Positions 25,034 to 38,118 of a stretch of 64,000 nt of DNA are shown in pieces. How positions within the stretch are numbered: the first letter of the stretch is position 1; every line of letters begins with the position of its first letter. The translations under genes were made by a program, and so were the position numbers. The stretch is taken from contig JAINUG010000323.1 of NCBI GenBank assembly GCA_029706075.1, positions 124,001 to 188,000 on the forward strand, in the 5' to 3' direction. Below the pieces are notes generated by a model. It searched no databases. It saw nothing but the letters and a program-made list of their open reading frames with translations, and was not told where the DNA came from. Source of the stretch: Aldrovandia affinis (Eukaryota; Chordata; Actinopteri; Notacanthiformes; Halosauridae).

Positions 25034-27208
25034 ACAGTGCCAAAAATATGCATGGATGCACAGAGGAACCGATAAAAAAATCCCACAGGCTTAAATCTTT
25101 TGGTTTCTGGAACCATCACATGGTCTAATGTTCGTGGGGTGCAACACAGGGGGTATGAGGGGAAAGTGCTATCTGGAATTCCCGCTGAAGGAGGAAGACA
25201 GGATCTGTCGATTTAGATGCAGTCGTTTAGCTGCAATTTGTTTTGTCCTAAACTGCAAACAACATAATTGTGCAAGCCTACATTGCTCCATCTCTTACGC
25301 AACGTTATGGGCTTGGATGCTGCTGAAAGTAATGGCGGGGGAAGTGCAAATAATAACAAAACGCAAACGGGTGGGGTGTTTAATCTGGCCTAACCCTGAT
25401 CTGCAACACTAAAATCATGCTTTGTTCACACGGAGCTCATATTCAAAACTCCTAATACTGCTGATCATGGTGTGTGAACATTTAAATGTGCCAAGACCAA
25501 TCTATGACTGCAGGATCTCTATAATTTATAATCTACTCACGTTGTGGTCCAATGCATAAACTGATATTGACACTGAAACATTGCATATGAATAGCTGTGA
25601 AATGGCTTTTCTGGATTTGTTTTGAATCACGGCTTTGCATTTCTTGGTGAAAAATCGACAGACTCAACATATAGGCTGTTTTCAAATGAAAAACATCCAC
25701 GGCTCCTATGATATTTCATATTCATACTGATCTGCCAATAATCCATGTTGGATATACAGCAATTATTCAGATGATGAGACTGAAACTATTATTTCAGCAA
25801 TTAGTTTTTTACAAGTGAAAGTTGAATGTTTTACTGATTACAGTAATATAATCAATCAATCTCACTTCTTTATATAGGTTTAAAAAAAATTGTTTCTAAG
25901 CATTGTAGAGTGTCCTACAAAAAAAGAGAAGCACAATTTAACATGGCACAGAGATGTTATTCTGACATACGTAACTCACATATTTTGCTAAAACAATAAT
26001 CATTTTGTGTTTAAGACTGCATCCAATATGTCGATAAAACATGGCGAAAAGATTGATCATGGAGCATGACCATAGCGACACCTGTTCTTGCCAGTCAGGC
26101 CACATGCTAGATGCTAACCCTTGACATCACCTGGATATTGTTTCACGGTCCTTTGGTTTTGTTTCTCAGCCTGTGACAAAACAAAAATCCCCTGATGTCT
26201 CTGGCCTTTGGCCTCAGTGCATTCTCAGAGGTAAGAGGGTTACGATTCAAAAACCTATGACTGCTTTTTTAAACCTCTGGCCATCCTATGACCTTATGTT
26301 GCCCCTTGTTTTATTCTCAGCAGATTGACAATTAATTTGATTCACTATGACAGGATGATTTTATTGTTTGCTTCTATTTTGACAGTGTTGTTGGTAAAAT
26401 GGACATGTTATACTCGGTTTATTCCTCCCTCCTACTGATTTTTGGCCCAGAGGGACCTGAGCTTTTAGTTTTCCAGACTGTCTGTCCTCATCTTAAGGCG
26501 TCGCACAGTTTATAATCATCTCTAATGATGAAAGAAATTCATATCAGCATCCTTGGGGAATGTGCTTCTTCCCTTCCCTCTTCCCTTTGTCTCGTGGCTG
26601 ACACCTGTTTATCTGTGCGTCTTGTTGTCAGCCAGTCTGTGACCAATCGAAAAGCTTTCATGTTCAGCCCAGCAAGACTCAGCCTAATTCAGCAGGCCCG
26701 ATTTGCCTAATGTGATTTGCAACTCATTTGCAACTCTGGCAGTTGCAGGCGGACGATTAGATGGGCCGTAATCTACATGAAGACATCTTCGAGTGACTTT
26801 CTGCACCATTCTGATTCTGACCTACATTTGTGTGTTTGTGTGTGTGTGTCTGTGAGGTTCTGTGCGACTGTCATTTTTGCCATGTTGGCACACCCACTGA
26901 ATGATGCAACACTATAACCAAAAAAACTAAATAAACAGCAGCATATAAATGCATAGCAAACCTATGACCAATTTATTTTTCATACAGGACATGTTCTGCT
27001 TTGTCAGATTCCACGGAGCACGCTCAGAGGCATGTGCAGCATTCAGGAGCGGAGCTGCGAGATCCCTCCACCCGCCCTACCCTGCAGTGAGCTGTGCAGA
27101 GCCAGGGTGTTTAGTGGTTAGTTGGCCGTGAAATTGTTGAAAAGCACAGATATCTCACACAGAATTGTGTGGAGGGGAATGTCGGGTGGGGGCAGTGACA
27201 GCTGAAGG

Positions 27209-27817
27209 TTACCATGCCTCTAAATTCATCAGGCTGATTGTGCCAGTTTGGGTTTGTAGTGCTGCCGTGTGAGGCACACTGCTCTGTTGCCCCTTCTCTG
27301 TTACAGAGGGGAAATAGTTACCTGGAAGCTCTGGAATGTTCTGTACAGGAGCCAGAGGGGACCTAGTTACAGCTAGCTCCTCCGGTGCCGGGGGAGAACA
27401 GAGCAAGAGAAAGTAACGCAACACAAGGTGTGCAGCAGCCGGGCCGCCCCAGGTTTGGACACTAGAGGGGGACGATGTGGCAGGGCGGACGCTCTGGCGG
27501 CCAGATGTTTTCATTAATGAGAGGAACTCATTAGGATGGGTGGATGTTTTCACTGTCACAGAGCCCAGACCGCTAACTCCACGACCCACATGGCCGCTAC
27601 TGCCAAGCAACTTTTCCAGCAGCGAAAGTCCCGGGCCGCTAATCAAACCCACCACACTTTCCCGCTTCCTGTCCGTGGCCTCCAGCGTGGTGACATCGGG
27701 TGACCCGCAGGTGAAAAAAAGAGACTTCCTCTCCGCGGTGACCTGAGCTACTGCAGGACTGCTGAAGCCTCCGCATTGACTCTCATAGACTCCCATGTTG
27801 ACGTAGACATGCTGCAC
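27209..27817 (-). other. Long open frame of unknown coding status
   Basis: 202 codons from an ATG, the longest non-transposon frame after mid1. The translated protein shows no family motif, signal peptide or membrane segment that I recognise. The opposite strand is also open for 89 codons inside it (27477-27746). The region is richer in G and C than its flanks, which lengthens chance frames. I would not call it a gene. Confidence 0.15.
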
Positions 27818-30781
27818 ACATCCAAGTGTATGTATGGCACTGAATGTGTTCTGGGACTAAGCCAGATTTACTCTGTTGATCACATGGTGCCATCCTCATT
27901 CCACTGCTGCATTTCAGCTTGTTTCACTCAGCTTTGAGTCTGATCCCACCTGGAGCCAGAAAGAAAAAACACTGCACAATAGGGGATGAATTTTGTCCCC
28001 TTTTCCCTGGAAAAAGTATAATATACAGCGAGCAAGTGGGAACTGATTAAAAATTATGAATGTCTGGGTAAATTTGCATGAAACTTTGTACACATAATGT
28101 GTGCTGACATGTATCATATTTGTTAAATGCCCTTTCACCTGTTTTTACATATGGAATAATATTAACCAGTGCCCAGAGACATTTGAAATGAGGTAAAAAA
28201 AAGACATTTGTAGTCATTTACACACATTAACAATCATTGTGGACAAATTACACGGTCTAAAACAGCTAAAGGGCCCAAAATGTGCCACTAAAATTGAACT
28301 TGTGAGCTATTTTTACTTCAGAGGCCACAGTATCTTGTCTGATGTTTATTTTTATTTTTTTAAATTAATTTTCTGAAGCAGCTTTCTGATGCACCAATGA
28401 TAGACTGCACACAAAATCTGAAGAGAACTTTTAAAAGAGCTTCAAGGGCGACCTCTAGAGGAAGATATGCAAACTGTGAGACAAGCCAACCAGGGAAGTG
28501 CTTGGTGTACATTTAAGTGCTGAGATGAGTACCTTTGTCTGTTCTGCACTGTAAAGAATTGTTTTGTCTTTCCACAAGTACCCTTTATACAACCGAGGAC
28601 AGTCCTCTACTCAGGACAGTCTCATTCAGGAAGAATAATTAAAGCAAATTCTGTTCACTTTTAATTTAATCTCCTTGATCAATGCCACACTAATTACATT
28701 TGCTGGAATGTCTGGAGTCAGAAGTAAGAGTGCTGTATTTTTGTGAAATAAAAAAACAAAAACTGTTTGACAAACCCACACTTTCAACACTGTCCTCTCT
28801 GCACGCTCCCTCTGAGTAAATGACATAAACCAGTAGGCCGTGCCAACACCCTCACCTTCATTCCAAAGGGGAACCAAATCTCAACAGCTCATTCATTGTC
28901 TCATGTCTCGCCCTCCCTCATTCCCACAATCCAACAGCAAAGGTTGCCATGGTGACATCACGTGTATTTACCAGACAAGTGATCAAAGAAAGTTTTGACA
29001 GACTGCTCCCTGGGAAATGGGCAGTTATTAATTAACAGATAAATCATTAGGATCAGGCAGCATGCAGTATTTGTCTTTTGCGCCTAACCTACCACCCCGT
29101 CGCCTACAAAAGTGTGAAGGAGTCACTCCTTTAACATTGACAAACAATAACAGCCAATATAGCCACAGAGTATAGGAAAGGAAAACTGACAGTTATTATA
29201 ATGCAAGAATGTTGTCAAATTCTCTGCCCCGTTCTGGTATTTCTTCTCTGACAGGTGTAAAAGACAGGGCTGCCAGGCCTACAAGTGCTTTGCTATATGT
29301 ATGCAGCTTGAGTGTGAACACATTTAAAATGCACTTTAATCTTGTAAAGTTTATACAATTAATACATTTCTGTACATAATGTAAACCAGGCACCAGGCAG
29401 CTGAGAATTGGTTACCATAAGTGGACAGCACAGTTTCTTTTACATGAATGACGAATTAGCTGTTTGAATACTCTGGAGCTTTAAGTGGAAGGAAATGTTT
29501 ATGTTTCTGCATGTTCGGATTTCAGCAGGCTATCAGGCACGTTTGACTGTCACTGGACTTTGTTAATGTCTGTTTCCCACTCATCCTTCATAGGCTACGA
29601 TGAGCTGACATCTCTTTAAAACTGGAGGGCACAACACATTATACTCAGCTTCATGCTTTAGATATTCAACTGATTGCTTTCACCATTCATAGCAAAGAGA
29701 GTGAAAAAAATGTGGGCTGAAGTTCAGAGTAAGTTTTCACAGATACACAACATGCCAAAAGAGAAACAATGGCTCACTATGTGAGCGTCTCAAATCGCAA
29801 GACTCCGCAACTCACAATCAGGCCAGATAAAAAAGATATTCAGGTCAGAAACCAGACACTGAACAACAGAATGCAAAGTTACTGTGATCAGCAACACATT
29901 GCGCAACTCAAAATAATTCTCCTCAATTATGCTCATTATGTCCTTGATGTTCCACTCGTACGTTATCCGGCTGAGAAATTGTCAGAGCTGACAAAGAAGT
30001 TTATCCAATTATGCATCTCTTATGAGCGGAGAAGGGCCAAATGCCAACATCTCCTTAAAAGGATTAAGTACTCCACAAATAAAATGTAACAAATCGACCA
30101 GACTATACTACGTCTTTACTGTATACACAGCATAACGCACTTACACATTCTGCAAAGCAACAAATGGTCAATTTGGTCTCATCTGCATTTCTACCTTTTT
30201 ATAGAGTTGCCCCATGAAACCAAAAAGATTAATCACTGTCTTTGAGCCTCTCGAGACTCAGACAAACTGTGCAGTGCACAGGCGAAATAGGATGCGTAAC
30301 TCGTGCAGAATAATTGGAGGACAAACCCATCGGGAAAAGGCACCTAAACATCAAAATAGACCGTATAAAGAGGCAACATCATCTTCCTTACCTGCCACAT
30401 GGTTAAACTCCCATTATCCATAAACAGCACAGAAAGAAATGATAAAAATGACAGATTCGCTCTTATCAGAGCATCCAGTGTGGCTCTGTTTCCCCAGGAA
30501 GCAAGTCAGCTAACTTTGAGTCTTTATCTGCTCATCCCTGACCATGGTATTGCGTCTCGTGCCAGAGTGTCTGGCACCTAACCTTTCCTCCCAGCCTATC
30601 GACACCCGGCAGGACAGAGCCAGCTCTCCGCCCCTCTTTTTCTTTCAAATGGGAGCCGCACTCAGACACTCTGGGCTGCTTTCTGTCAGCCCGACCAATC
30701 ACATGTCAGGGGCGGTACCTGCTATGAGAGAGAGGGTGTGTCTGCTAGGAGATTACTGAAGCAGCACTGTGATGTCTGCTC

Positions 30782-30816
<35 letters not shown>
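30782..30816. repeat. (TC)n(AC)n compound microsatellite
   Basis: TC units at 30782-30802 continue directly into AC units at 30803-30816. Confidence 0.95.
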
Positions 30817-31545
30817 TGAGGTACTAAAATCAAATCTCCAGGAATGTCAGAATGTTCTCTCAGTGTAACACAAAATGTGCACACTACTTCGTAAATAAGT
30901 TAAAAACAGGAGTCTGGTGTAAATGTTATCAGCTGTCTTTTTGTACACTAAAATGTTAAGCGTACAAAAACAGAACGTGCTTTATTGTAGCATTCATCCA
31001 GAGAAATTCATCTTTGGTTGTTCTCTCTCCAGAAATCATTTTGTTGTGGTTAAATCAGTCAGAAACCGAAGCCAAACCTAAGCTATAGCAACTAAAACAT
31101 TTTGTTTTCGATTTTCGGGTGGAAACATGGTCAAAATTCAGATAATTCTGAATTCTAGGACAGTAAACATTGTGCAATAATCAACAGGGAATAGTCTCAT
31201 GTTTTAGTTGTTGGCTTTCCATTTCTACACAAAGTGTAATTTGCAGTTTGCTTTGTTGAATGGCAGAATGTTTAAAACACTTTCACCCTGTGCAGGAGTA
31301 TTATTCTACATGTTCAACATCTCCTCTCCAGGCAGCTGTGCTTTACTGTACTAGGTGTGCAACATCTCCACTGATATGTTACAATGTTTGACAGCATGTA
31401 ACCAGGTGACACAGCATGTGGCTGTGCTGGCCAGATGGTAGGACGTCTGGAACTACAGTGTATGGAGTTTTCGGTGGCTTTTTCCGGGGTTACTGTCACC
31501 CGTCCCTGAGGGGGGGAATTCTACACCAACATGTGGATGGAATTA

Positions 31546-31826
31546 CACAGCTCTTATCATACAGACAGAATGACACAGCTCTGGTCATACAGACTGAATG
31601 ACACAGCTCTTATCATACAGACAGAATGACACAGCTCTTATCATACAGACAGAATGACACAGCTCTTATCATACAGACAGAATGACACAGCTCTTATCAT
31701 ACAGAACGAATGACACAGCTCTGATCATGGAGACTGAATGACACAGTTTTGATTATTAAGATGAATGACACAGTTTTGATGGTGGAGGTCTGAATGACAC
31801 AGCTTTGAGACTGCTCTGAATGACAA
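31546..31826. repeat. 28-bp minisatellite, about ten units
   Basis: Units start cacagctcttatcatacaga and repeat at 31546, 31574, 31602, 31630, 31658, 31686, 31714 and 31742, exactly 28 bases apart. The next starts at 31769 (27) and 31798 (29) are followed by decay. The 31602-31685 units are nearly identical, while the right edge is diverged. Units abut without spacers, so it is not a CRISPR-like array. Confidence 0.93.
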
Positions 31827-32263
31827 TGGTCTGACGCAGCTGCCAAAACGGAATGACCCAGCACACAAAAGAGGTGATGTGAGCCATAGAAAAGGGTACG
31901 TAAATTAAAATATGAAACAACTTTAATACTATTTTCTATTTTAGATTTTTTATATTGCAGTAATCTGTCAGGATGTCAGTGGGTGGTGTACAAATCTGAT
32001 CAGCTTCAATCGTTCAATCTCTGACTGTACCTGCAGGCTAATCATGGTCCCAAAATAGAGGATGTTGATGTGGGAGGCGAGTAAGGAAAGGAAATCACTG
32101 TGTGTGCTATCAGATGTGCTCTGCAACTGGACCAATCACAGCCATGACATCACAAAGGCCTGGTGCTGAATAGAATATGTGTGTAAACATACTTATTCTC
32201 TGTTCTGAAAAAAGATAGATTAAAATGATTGTATTGTGTAAGATATTGTATACACTATATCAA

Positions 32264-32299
<36 letters not shown>

Positions 32300-32316
32300 C
32301 ATACAGTATATATATT
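32264..32316. repeat. (TG)n(TA)n microsatellite
   Basis: TG units followed by a long TA run and an imperfect tail. Confidence 0.95.
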
Positions 32317-33127
32317 AACATTTCCAAGAGAATTCTTCATTTAAATGTAGCTATTCTTTTTTTTTGGACATGCCACCTTTTATTGGTGTTGTTTCAGGCT
32401 GAGATAATTTTACTTTTAAATCATGTGAAACACTACTGGTCAGGGAGGGACTAAAAGCTGTAGATGAATCACTCTCTAGAAAGGGAAATGGTGATAATGA
32501 CCACCAAAAAACCCTCCAAAACATTACATTACTCTTCATTCAGATCCTACTTTTGGGGTTTTCACCAACAATATCAAACTTACAACAATAACAAATTTAA
32601 ACCTCAGTAATGTTAAGCATGCCTTTATCTCAGACTGCAACAAATATTTTTAACAAGCAGCCGGTATACAGTAATGAACATGATTTAATTTCATTTAACG
32701 GCAGCGTGTTTCTTTGAAACGCTGTTGCGGTAACAGAATGCGCAATGAACTACATAATGTATTCTTTACACTGCAGTATCTAAATCTTTTCAGCAAATTC
32801 GGAATGCATAGTTTCACTGACCTTCAACCTCTTAAGTAAGTGCACATGCACTTGGGAAACTGTTTTCCTCATCTGTGAGATATATGGCCTGTGTTGCCCG
32901 CTGGCTTCTGAACATGCATCCATTGTTTTGCTCCTTTAAGTGGTCTTTGATTTCCTCAAGTCTCTTTTGCCCTTGGGTGATTTACACATATCAGATAAGC
33001 TTAATGATCCAGTGCAGTCTAGGTGCTGCAAATCAGAAGACAAGCTGTTTAATATAGAAGTGATTTGCAAATCAAACACTCTTTAATTAACCACATTAAT
33101 GTGTCACGATACCCCAGATCGTCTGTG

Positions 33128-33140
33128 GTTGCTAGGCAAC
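33128..33140. promoter_or_regulatory. X-box-like RFX site
   Basis: GTTGCTAGGCAAC is a 13-base inverted repeat (GTTGC-TAG-GCAAC) matching the site bound by RFX factors. No gene start is recognised beside it, so its role, if any, is unknown. Confidence 0.35.
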
Positions 33141-33804
33141 AACAAGTACTGAAAGGCTAAATATGAACTGGCCTGGGCATATGAGAGATCTACACAAGTT
33201 ATACTATACAACTGGAAAATTCATGTCAAAAACTTAAATTAGTATCATGTACTAATTTAATATCATAATTTAATATCATATCGCCATGTTCATATCACAA
33301 ACCTGTATTCGTATCAGATTCTGATATGAATTCATCGGTTAGAAGTTATTCTCAGGCTTTCCGTCTCACCTTCAGAATTCATTATACTATTATTATTGGG
33401 AGCAGTAGCACTACAATTACTACTTTTACTACCAATAATATAATTACTACTGATAGTATTAATAACATTATAACAGTGGTGAAAGCAGATGGGGGTTGCA
33501 CTCATGTATACTGTAAGTGCACACATTCAGTTTTCTCCCTCCTCTCAGCTGTAGAAGATTGGCCCGCAGCTTGGTGCTAAGGTCGTCCTCTGTCACGTGC
33601 AAAAATCCAATTCAGCACTGTGACCCACCCAAAGGCAAAAATGCTTGATGATGTCCCAATTGATCGACGATGGGGTGACCGTCCAATCAGGGCCAGAGGC
33701 TGACAGAGAAAGGTCACAGCGGTGGTCGCCTGCCCGTAGTCACGCTAAACCGACTATCAGCAATATGCAGAGACGCGGTCTGAAACAGTCACCGGAGCAA
33801 TGTA

Positions 33805-33860
33805 CATGTTACTCCGAAGGTCACAAATTCAAATGACTGGGGCTGGCTGCTGTTGTAAAG
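33805..33860 (-). repeat. Fragment of the dispersed fish repeat, reverse orientation
   Basis: ctccgaaggtcacaaattca … ggctgctgttgtaa corresponds to the reverse complement of the 'ttgaa…ggtt' and 'tacaacagc' blocks of the 23501-23745 family. Degenerate. Confidence 0.4.
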
Positions 33861-34306
33861 GTGGTTCATTACGTGGCCAGCATATTCTGTGTGTTTTTCA
33901 GCCACCCGTGATTCTTAAGAATCAATTAAATGATGTTCCTGAAACGCTGTCCAATTAAATTGGGGCTCTGTTTCTCGGTGGTCTCACAGAAAAACATGTA
34001 GTTTTAAAAAAAGGAAAGATAAGAGATATGCGGTAATCATGGATTTAGTGCAGACCGTGATATGAAAAATCCCTTCAATGGAGATTAGACGTGAATCAGC
34101 AAAGAGACTCATGGTGGCTGAGTGAAGCGTGAGGGTTTGTATAGTGTGAAAGTGTTGAGCAAATCAGCTTCAACGCTGCAGGCAATTACAACTCATGCAT
34201 ATGCTTCGCTGGACAGGACAGTGGACAGTGCTCTTTAATTAGCATTGGTGAAATTAATAAAGACAGAGCAGTTCAATAATACGGTGCTGATGCAAGGAAG
34301 CATATT

Positions 34307-34808
34307 CAGGTAACTGCCCAAATAAAGGAAACACCAACATAACTTGCCACCAGAACAGCTTCAATGCGCCTTGGAATAGATTCTACAAGTGTCTGGAACT
34401 CTATTGGGGTGATCCAGCACCATTATTCAACAAGACATTCTATAATTTGGCGTTTTGTTGATGGTGGTGGAAAACGCTGTCTCAGGAGCTGCTCCAGAAT
34501 CTCCCAAAATTGAACACTTTTGAGTTGAGATCTGGTGCCTGAGATGGCCATGGCGTATGGTTTACATCATTTTTATGATCATCAAACTATTCAGTGACCA
34601 CTCGTGCCCTGTGGATGGGGGCATTGTCATTCTGGAGACCATTCCCATCAGGATAGAAATGCTTCACCATAGCATATAGCTGCTCACTCAGAATGACTTT
34701 GTATTTATTGGTGTTTACCTTGCCCTTGGTTGAGTGGTTGAGTGGACCTAAACCAGAGCCGACAGAACCCTTCATTTACTCAAGCATTTCCTTTATTTTT
34801 GGCAGTTA
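34307..34808 (-). mobile_element. Internally deleted Tc1-like element
   Basis: About 500 bp with inverted ends: caggtaactgcccaaataaa at the left and the reverse complement …ctttatttttggcagttaa at the right. Between them, on the minus strand, is the catalytic half of a transposase relic: KHFYPDGNGLQNDNAPIHRA contains the second catalytic Asp. The N-terminal half is missing. The Glu region (34509-34519) looks locally inverted relative to the family. Non-autonomous and dead. Confidence 0.75.
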
Positions 34809-37800
34809 AGTTTGGTTTAATTTGATCATACAGTATCTGGGGAGTTTTAAAGCCATTTCCAACATCTCAGTTTTTAGCACTCATCAGTCAGGCGTAATTG
34901 TAGCTGCCTGTTGTGTTAACCGTCATACAACAAACGATCAAAACAATCACGTTTCTGTTGCCATGGTTGCTTTGAAAACAGCCAGCTTGCAACCCGGTCA
35001 CATAAGGTTAAATGATGTCAGAAGGGCGGGGTCATGGGCGTGACAACTGCTGACGAGTGTGGAATGGAATGGGAACTCCTTCAATGCTGGGAGTTATGGC
35101 ACGGCCTCGGGCAGAGCCCACGAGGCGGACACTGGACGTTTCCAACATGCGAAGAGCGTTCTCGTGTTACCGCGCGCGTGTGTGGGCAGATCTGAAAGAC
35201 ATATTAAGGAGTTAAATTATTGCCATTATATTGCGTGAAATTGTTGTTCAAACAACAATAAGCCAAGGAATAAGAGGAATAAACAAATATGGGCTAAAGC
35301 AAGGCTGTTTGCATTTTGTTTTTTAAATTGAATGCATTTAAAACAGGCTGACATTTTATGTGTAAAGTGGGTCATTTCGTTTGTTTGAGGAAAGAAGAAA
35401 AACAGGAAAATAATGTCCTCGAGGACACGAAGAAATTCCTGATGAATCTTCAAGGTCTGTGCCAAAGCAGCACAAAGCCCATATTCTTTCAGATAGCCTG
35501 AACTGCGAGTGTGTCCTACATGCAATAATGAGGATGCTGCCAAGAATAATTGGATCCATCTCAAAGCAGCTGCTTTCAAAGAATGCACTTGATTCGGTCA
35601 AAATGAAAAGTTTGAGAGAGAACATATTTAACGTTTTGTATTGCAAAATGTACTAATTGATTCCAAACCCATTTGGACTGCAGTCCGTACATGCCATATT
35701 TTGGATCATATTGCGGTTGCCATCAAGGATAACAAATGATCCCAGAGACATGCCGATTGGATCAACTTGACCACTTCGGTAATGGATGATTTTACCCTGG
35801 GTCCAAAAGCATTAAACTCTAAGAGCGCTGCATCATTTTGCAATGCTAGCTTAACAACAGGGGATGAGGGGTGCTCATTTGCGAGCATTGAAGGTCCGCG
35901 TTCTGTTCCATATTAATACTGGACACAACTCTGCACAAAGTGGGTCTTTAAAGAAAGCAGTCACCTTCCTTCAGCTATTAAAAGTCATTACTTAACCAAT
36001 TTCCGGGAATTCACAATCCACAATTGTGGGCAATTCATTAATCATAGGCATGGGCATTAATTACTACTCAGGGAAGGGATACTGGCACTTCTTCATTAGT
36101 TATCCCAATACTGCCTTTCATATGCAGATTTGTATCGTATTAATAAAAAAAGAGGGATTTCCTCGTAAAACTGCACATCATCCGAGGCTGCGTGTCAGGC
36201 GTCAAGTTCGAAAGAACCAATTAAATGCACCGGGGGAAATCGGTACAAAAGCACAGGTATGCACTGTACAACCAGGAAGTAATTTGAGCTAGAGCCACAA
36301 GCATTGATGGCAACTCATTCCAGCTCAAAGAGGGTTTCAATTACTAATTGCAACAAATAGCCTCAAATGCCGATGATACGTGCGGGCCACGTGCTTGAGC
36401 ACGCAGAGATTTCGGATTTGATTCATTGGCTCTATGGAGGCTGTGGGGCTGTATCCCTTGATACACTAATGCTGAAATCACTAAATTGGCCTTACATATT
36501 GTTCTTTTCTTTCCAAGTGGCACATGTTGGCTTATTCTATGACATGTTCAGCCCTCAGATTTTTAGGAGAACAGGAAGATCAATATATCATTAAAAAGAC
36601 AGGAGCAGAGCAACATAAATTAAGGTCATGCATTTTACATGAATGGACTGGGTGAGTGTGACAGCTAAATTAATAAATAATATCATAAATTATGTATCGG
36701 CTCTCATGGCACATAACCTATTGAAGGGCCCAAGAGCTCAGTGTTGGATATTAACACTCTTTGTCCTTGACGCCTGGCTCAATGCATCAGGCATCTTGAA
36801 CCTGTCATATCCTGGGGGGCAAAAGGTCCGAGACAACTTGACAGAACTCTTACAGAACTCAACAGATTTCAAATGGAAGACCTTAACAACTTCCCATTAT
36901 TACCATTCTTGGAGGAAATATTCCTCTGAGACTCAGGTCAGGGGATGCTTGCTGGGTAGAATTCCCTTCTGAGGATTCTGTTGAATGTAGTGATGCATGA
37001 GTGAGGCTTCGTGAACCCCGTAATATCTGCCGCAACCATGTGCTGTCAATGATGGACTCATATGAGCCAATCAAAAGGCTTTGCTCCAAATCAGGGAGCC
37101 GCTGACAACATGCAACAGCTCATAAAGCCTCTTTCTCCTGTTGCTAATGAAATGTAGTTCAACTGAGATTGGTCTGTCAGTGACAAGGAAAAAGCTGGTA
37201 CAACTGGGGGCGCTACTGTAGATGTCCTTCTCCACCAGACCAAATCGCAGTGACACAGTTCATCTGAGTAGAGCCGGTCGATCTGTGAAGACGTAAGAGT
37301 GACCCTAATGGTAAGGTGCATGAAAGCTTATCCCAGTTGTGCCCTTTCCACAGTTGCGGGTGAAATAGCGTACCAATCAGTACTCTGACTAAGCCTGACT
37401 CCTGCTTACTCAGACACTTACTTTGACCCAGTCTGACAGTGTGCCACTGACAGGCCGGAACAGCAAGAGAGAACAGTGACGCCCTGCGTTTGCTTAGATG
37501 CCAGCTCTGAGAGTGCAGTGCGCTGTTAATTTACGCTGTTGGATGAACACACCCGACGCAATGCTGTCTCATCAGGATGCAGAGATTGGAGACGCAGCTG
37601 GGACGAAACGCGTCATCAGCCCTCCCCACCTATATGCACCTCTCCCCGTGAGGCTCGCATGCTCGTTAGAATCTCCCAGTTATCCAGCTGAGTCCCGGTT
37701 GCAGCTTGGTCCCAACTGCACCAAGGGTGTCACTGGTCACAGAATATAGCTATAAATGTATATAAATACACATGACAATGTATGTCTATCTCTGACACAG

Positions 37801-38078
37801 TTTACAACAACCACTGCTTTTCATCTGCACCTGGAAAAATGAGTGGACTCCACAGCATCAAAATATATTTCATAAGCTTGTATTAATTTACTTTTTCTTT
37901 AAGGCTTTCTGTTAAGCATTGTCCTTGCTTCTTCTTTAAAGAAATCAAACCTAGAATCTAATCTGCCTGGATAGAAATGTTTTACTTTTGGCATGGCAAT
38001 TGAATTCGCATGCAGGCCTTTTTCTCACAATCAAATAGTGCTCTGCTCTGCTACATAAACAAATTTATTAGGGAAATA

Positions 38079-38118
38079 CACGCACACAGACACACACACA
38101 CACACACATACACACACA
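38079..38118. repeat. (CA)n microsatellite
   Basis: Imperfect CA run with single interruptions. Confidence 0.93.

Larger units (their letters stand above)
23746..31545. other. Non-coding stretch with moderately GC-rich islands
   Basis: No recognised exon. Simple repeats at 24305-24348 (TA), 25000-25033 (AT/GT), 26829-26852 (GT) and 30782-30816 (TC then AC). Patches at about 24150-24250 and 27430-27740 look less random than their surroundings and could be conserved regulatory sequence. Confidence 0.45.
31827..34306. other. Non-coding stretch
   Basis: No exon recognised. Holds a (TG)(TA) microsatellite, an X-box-like site, an ACT/ATT-rich tract (33386-33475), a short direct repeat of taatttaatatcata near 33253-33283 and a dispersed repeat fragment (33805-33860). 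Confidence 0.5.

Noticed and set aside
29769-30089. 106-codon plus-strand frame
   Set aside because: No recognisable domain, no splice or promoter context, and a length possible by chance in 64 kb.
31546-31826. CRISPR-like array
   Set aside because: The whole 28-base unit repeats without unique spacers, so it is a minisatellite.
36985-37330. Possible non-autonomous DNA transposon
   Set aside because: The phrase gatgcatgagtgaggcttcg felt repetitive from memory, but I found no inverted end or second copy in the window.
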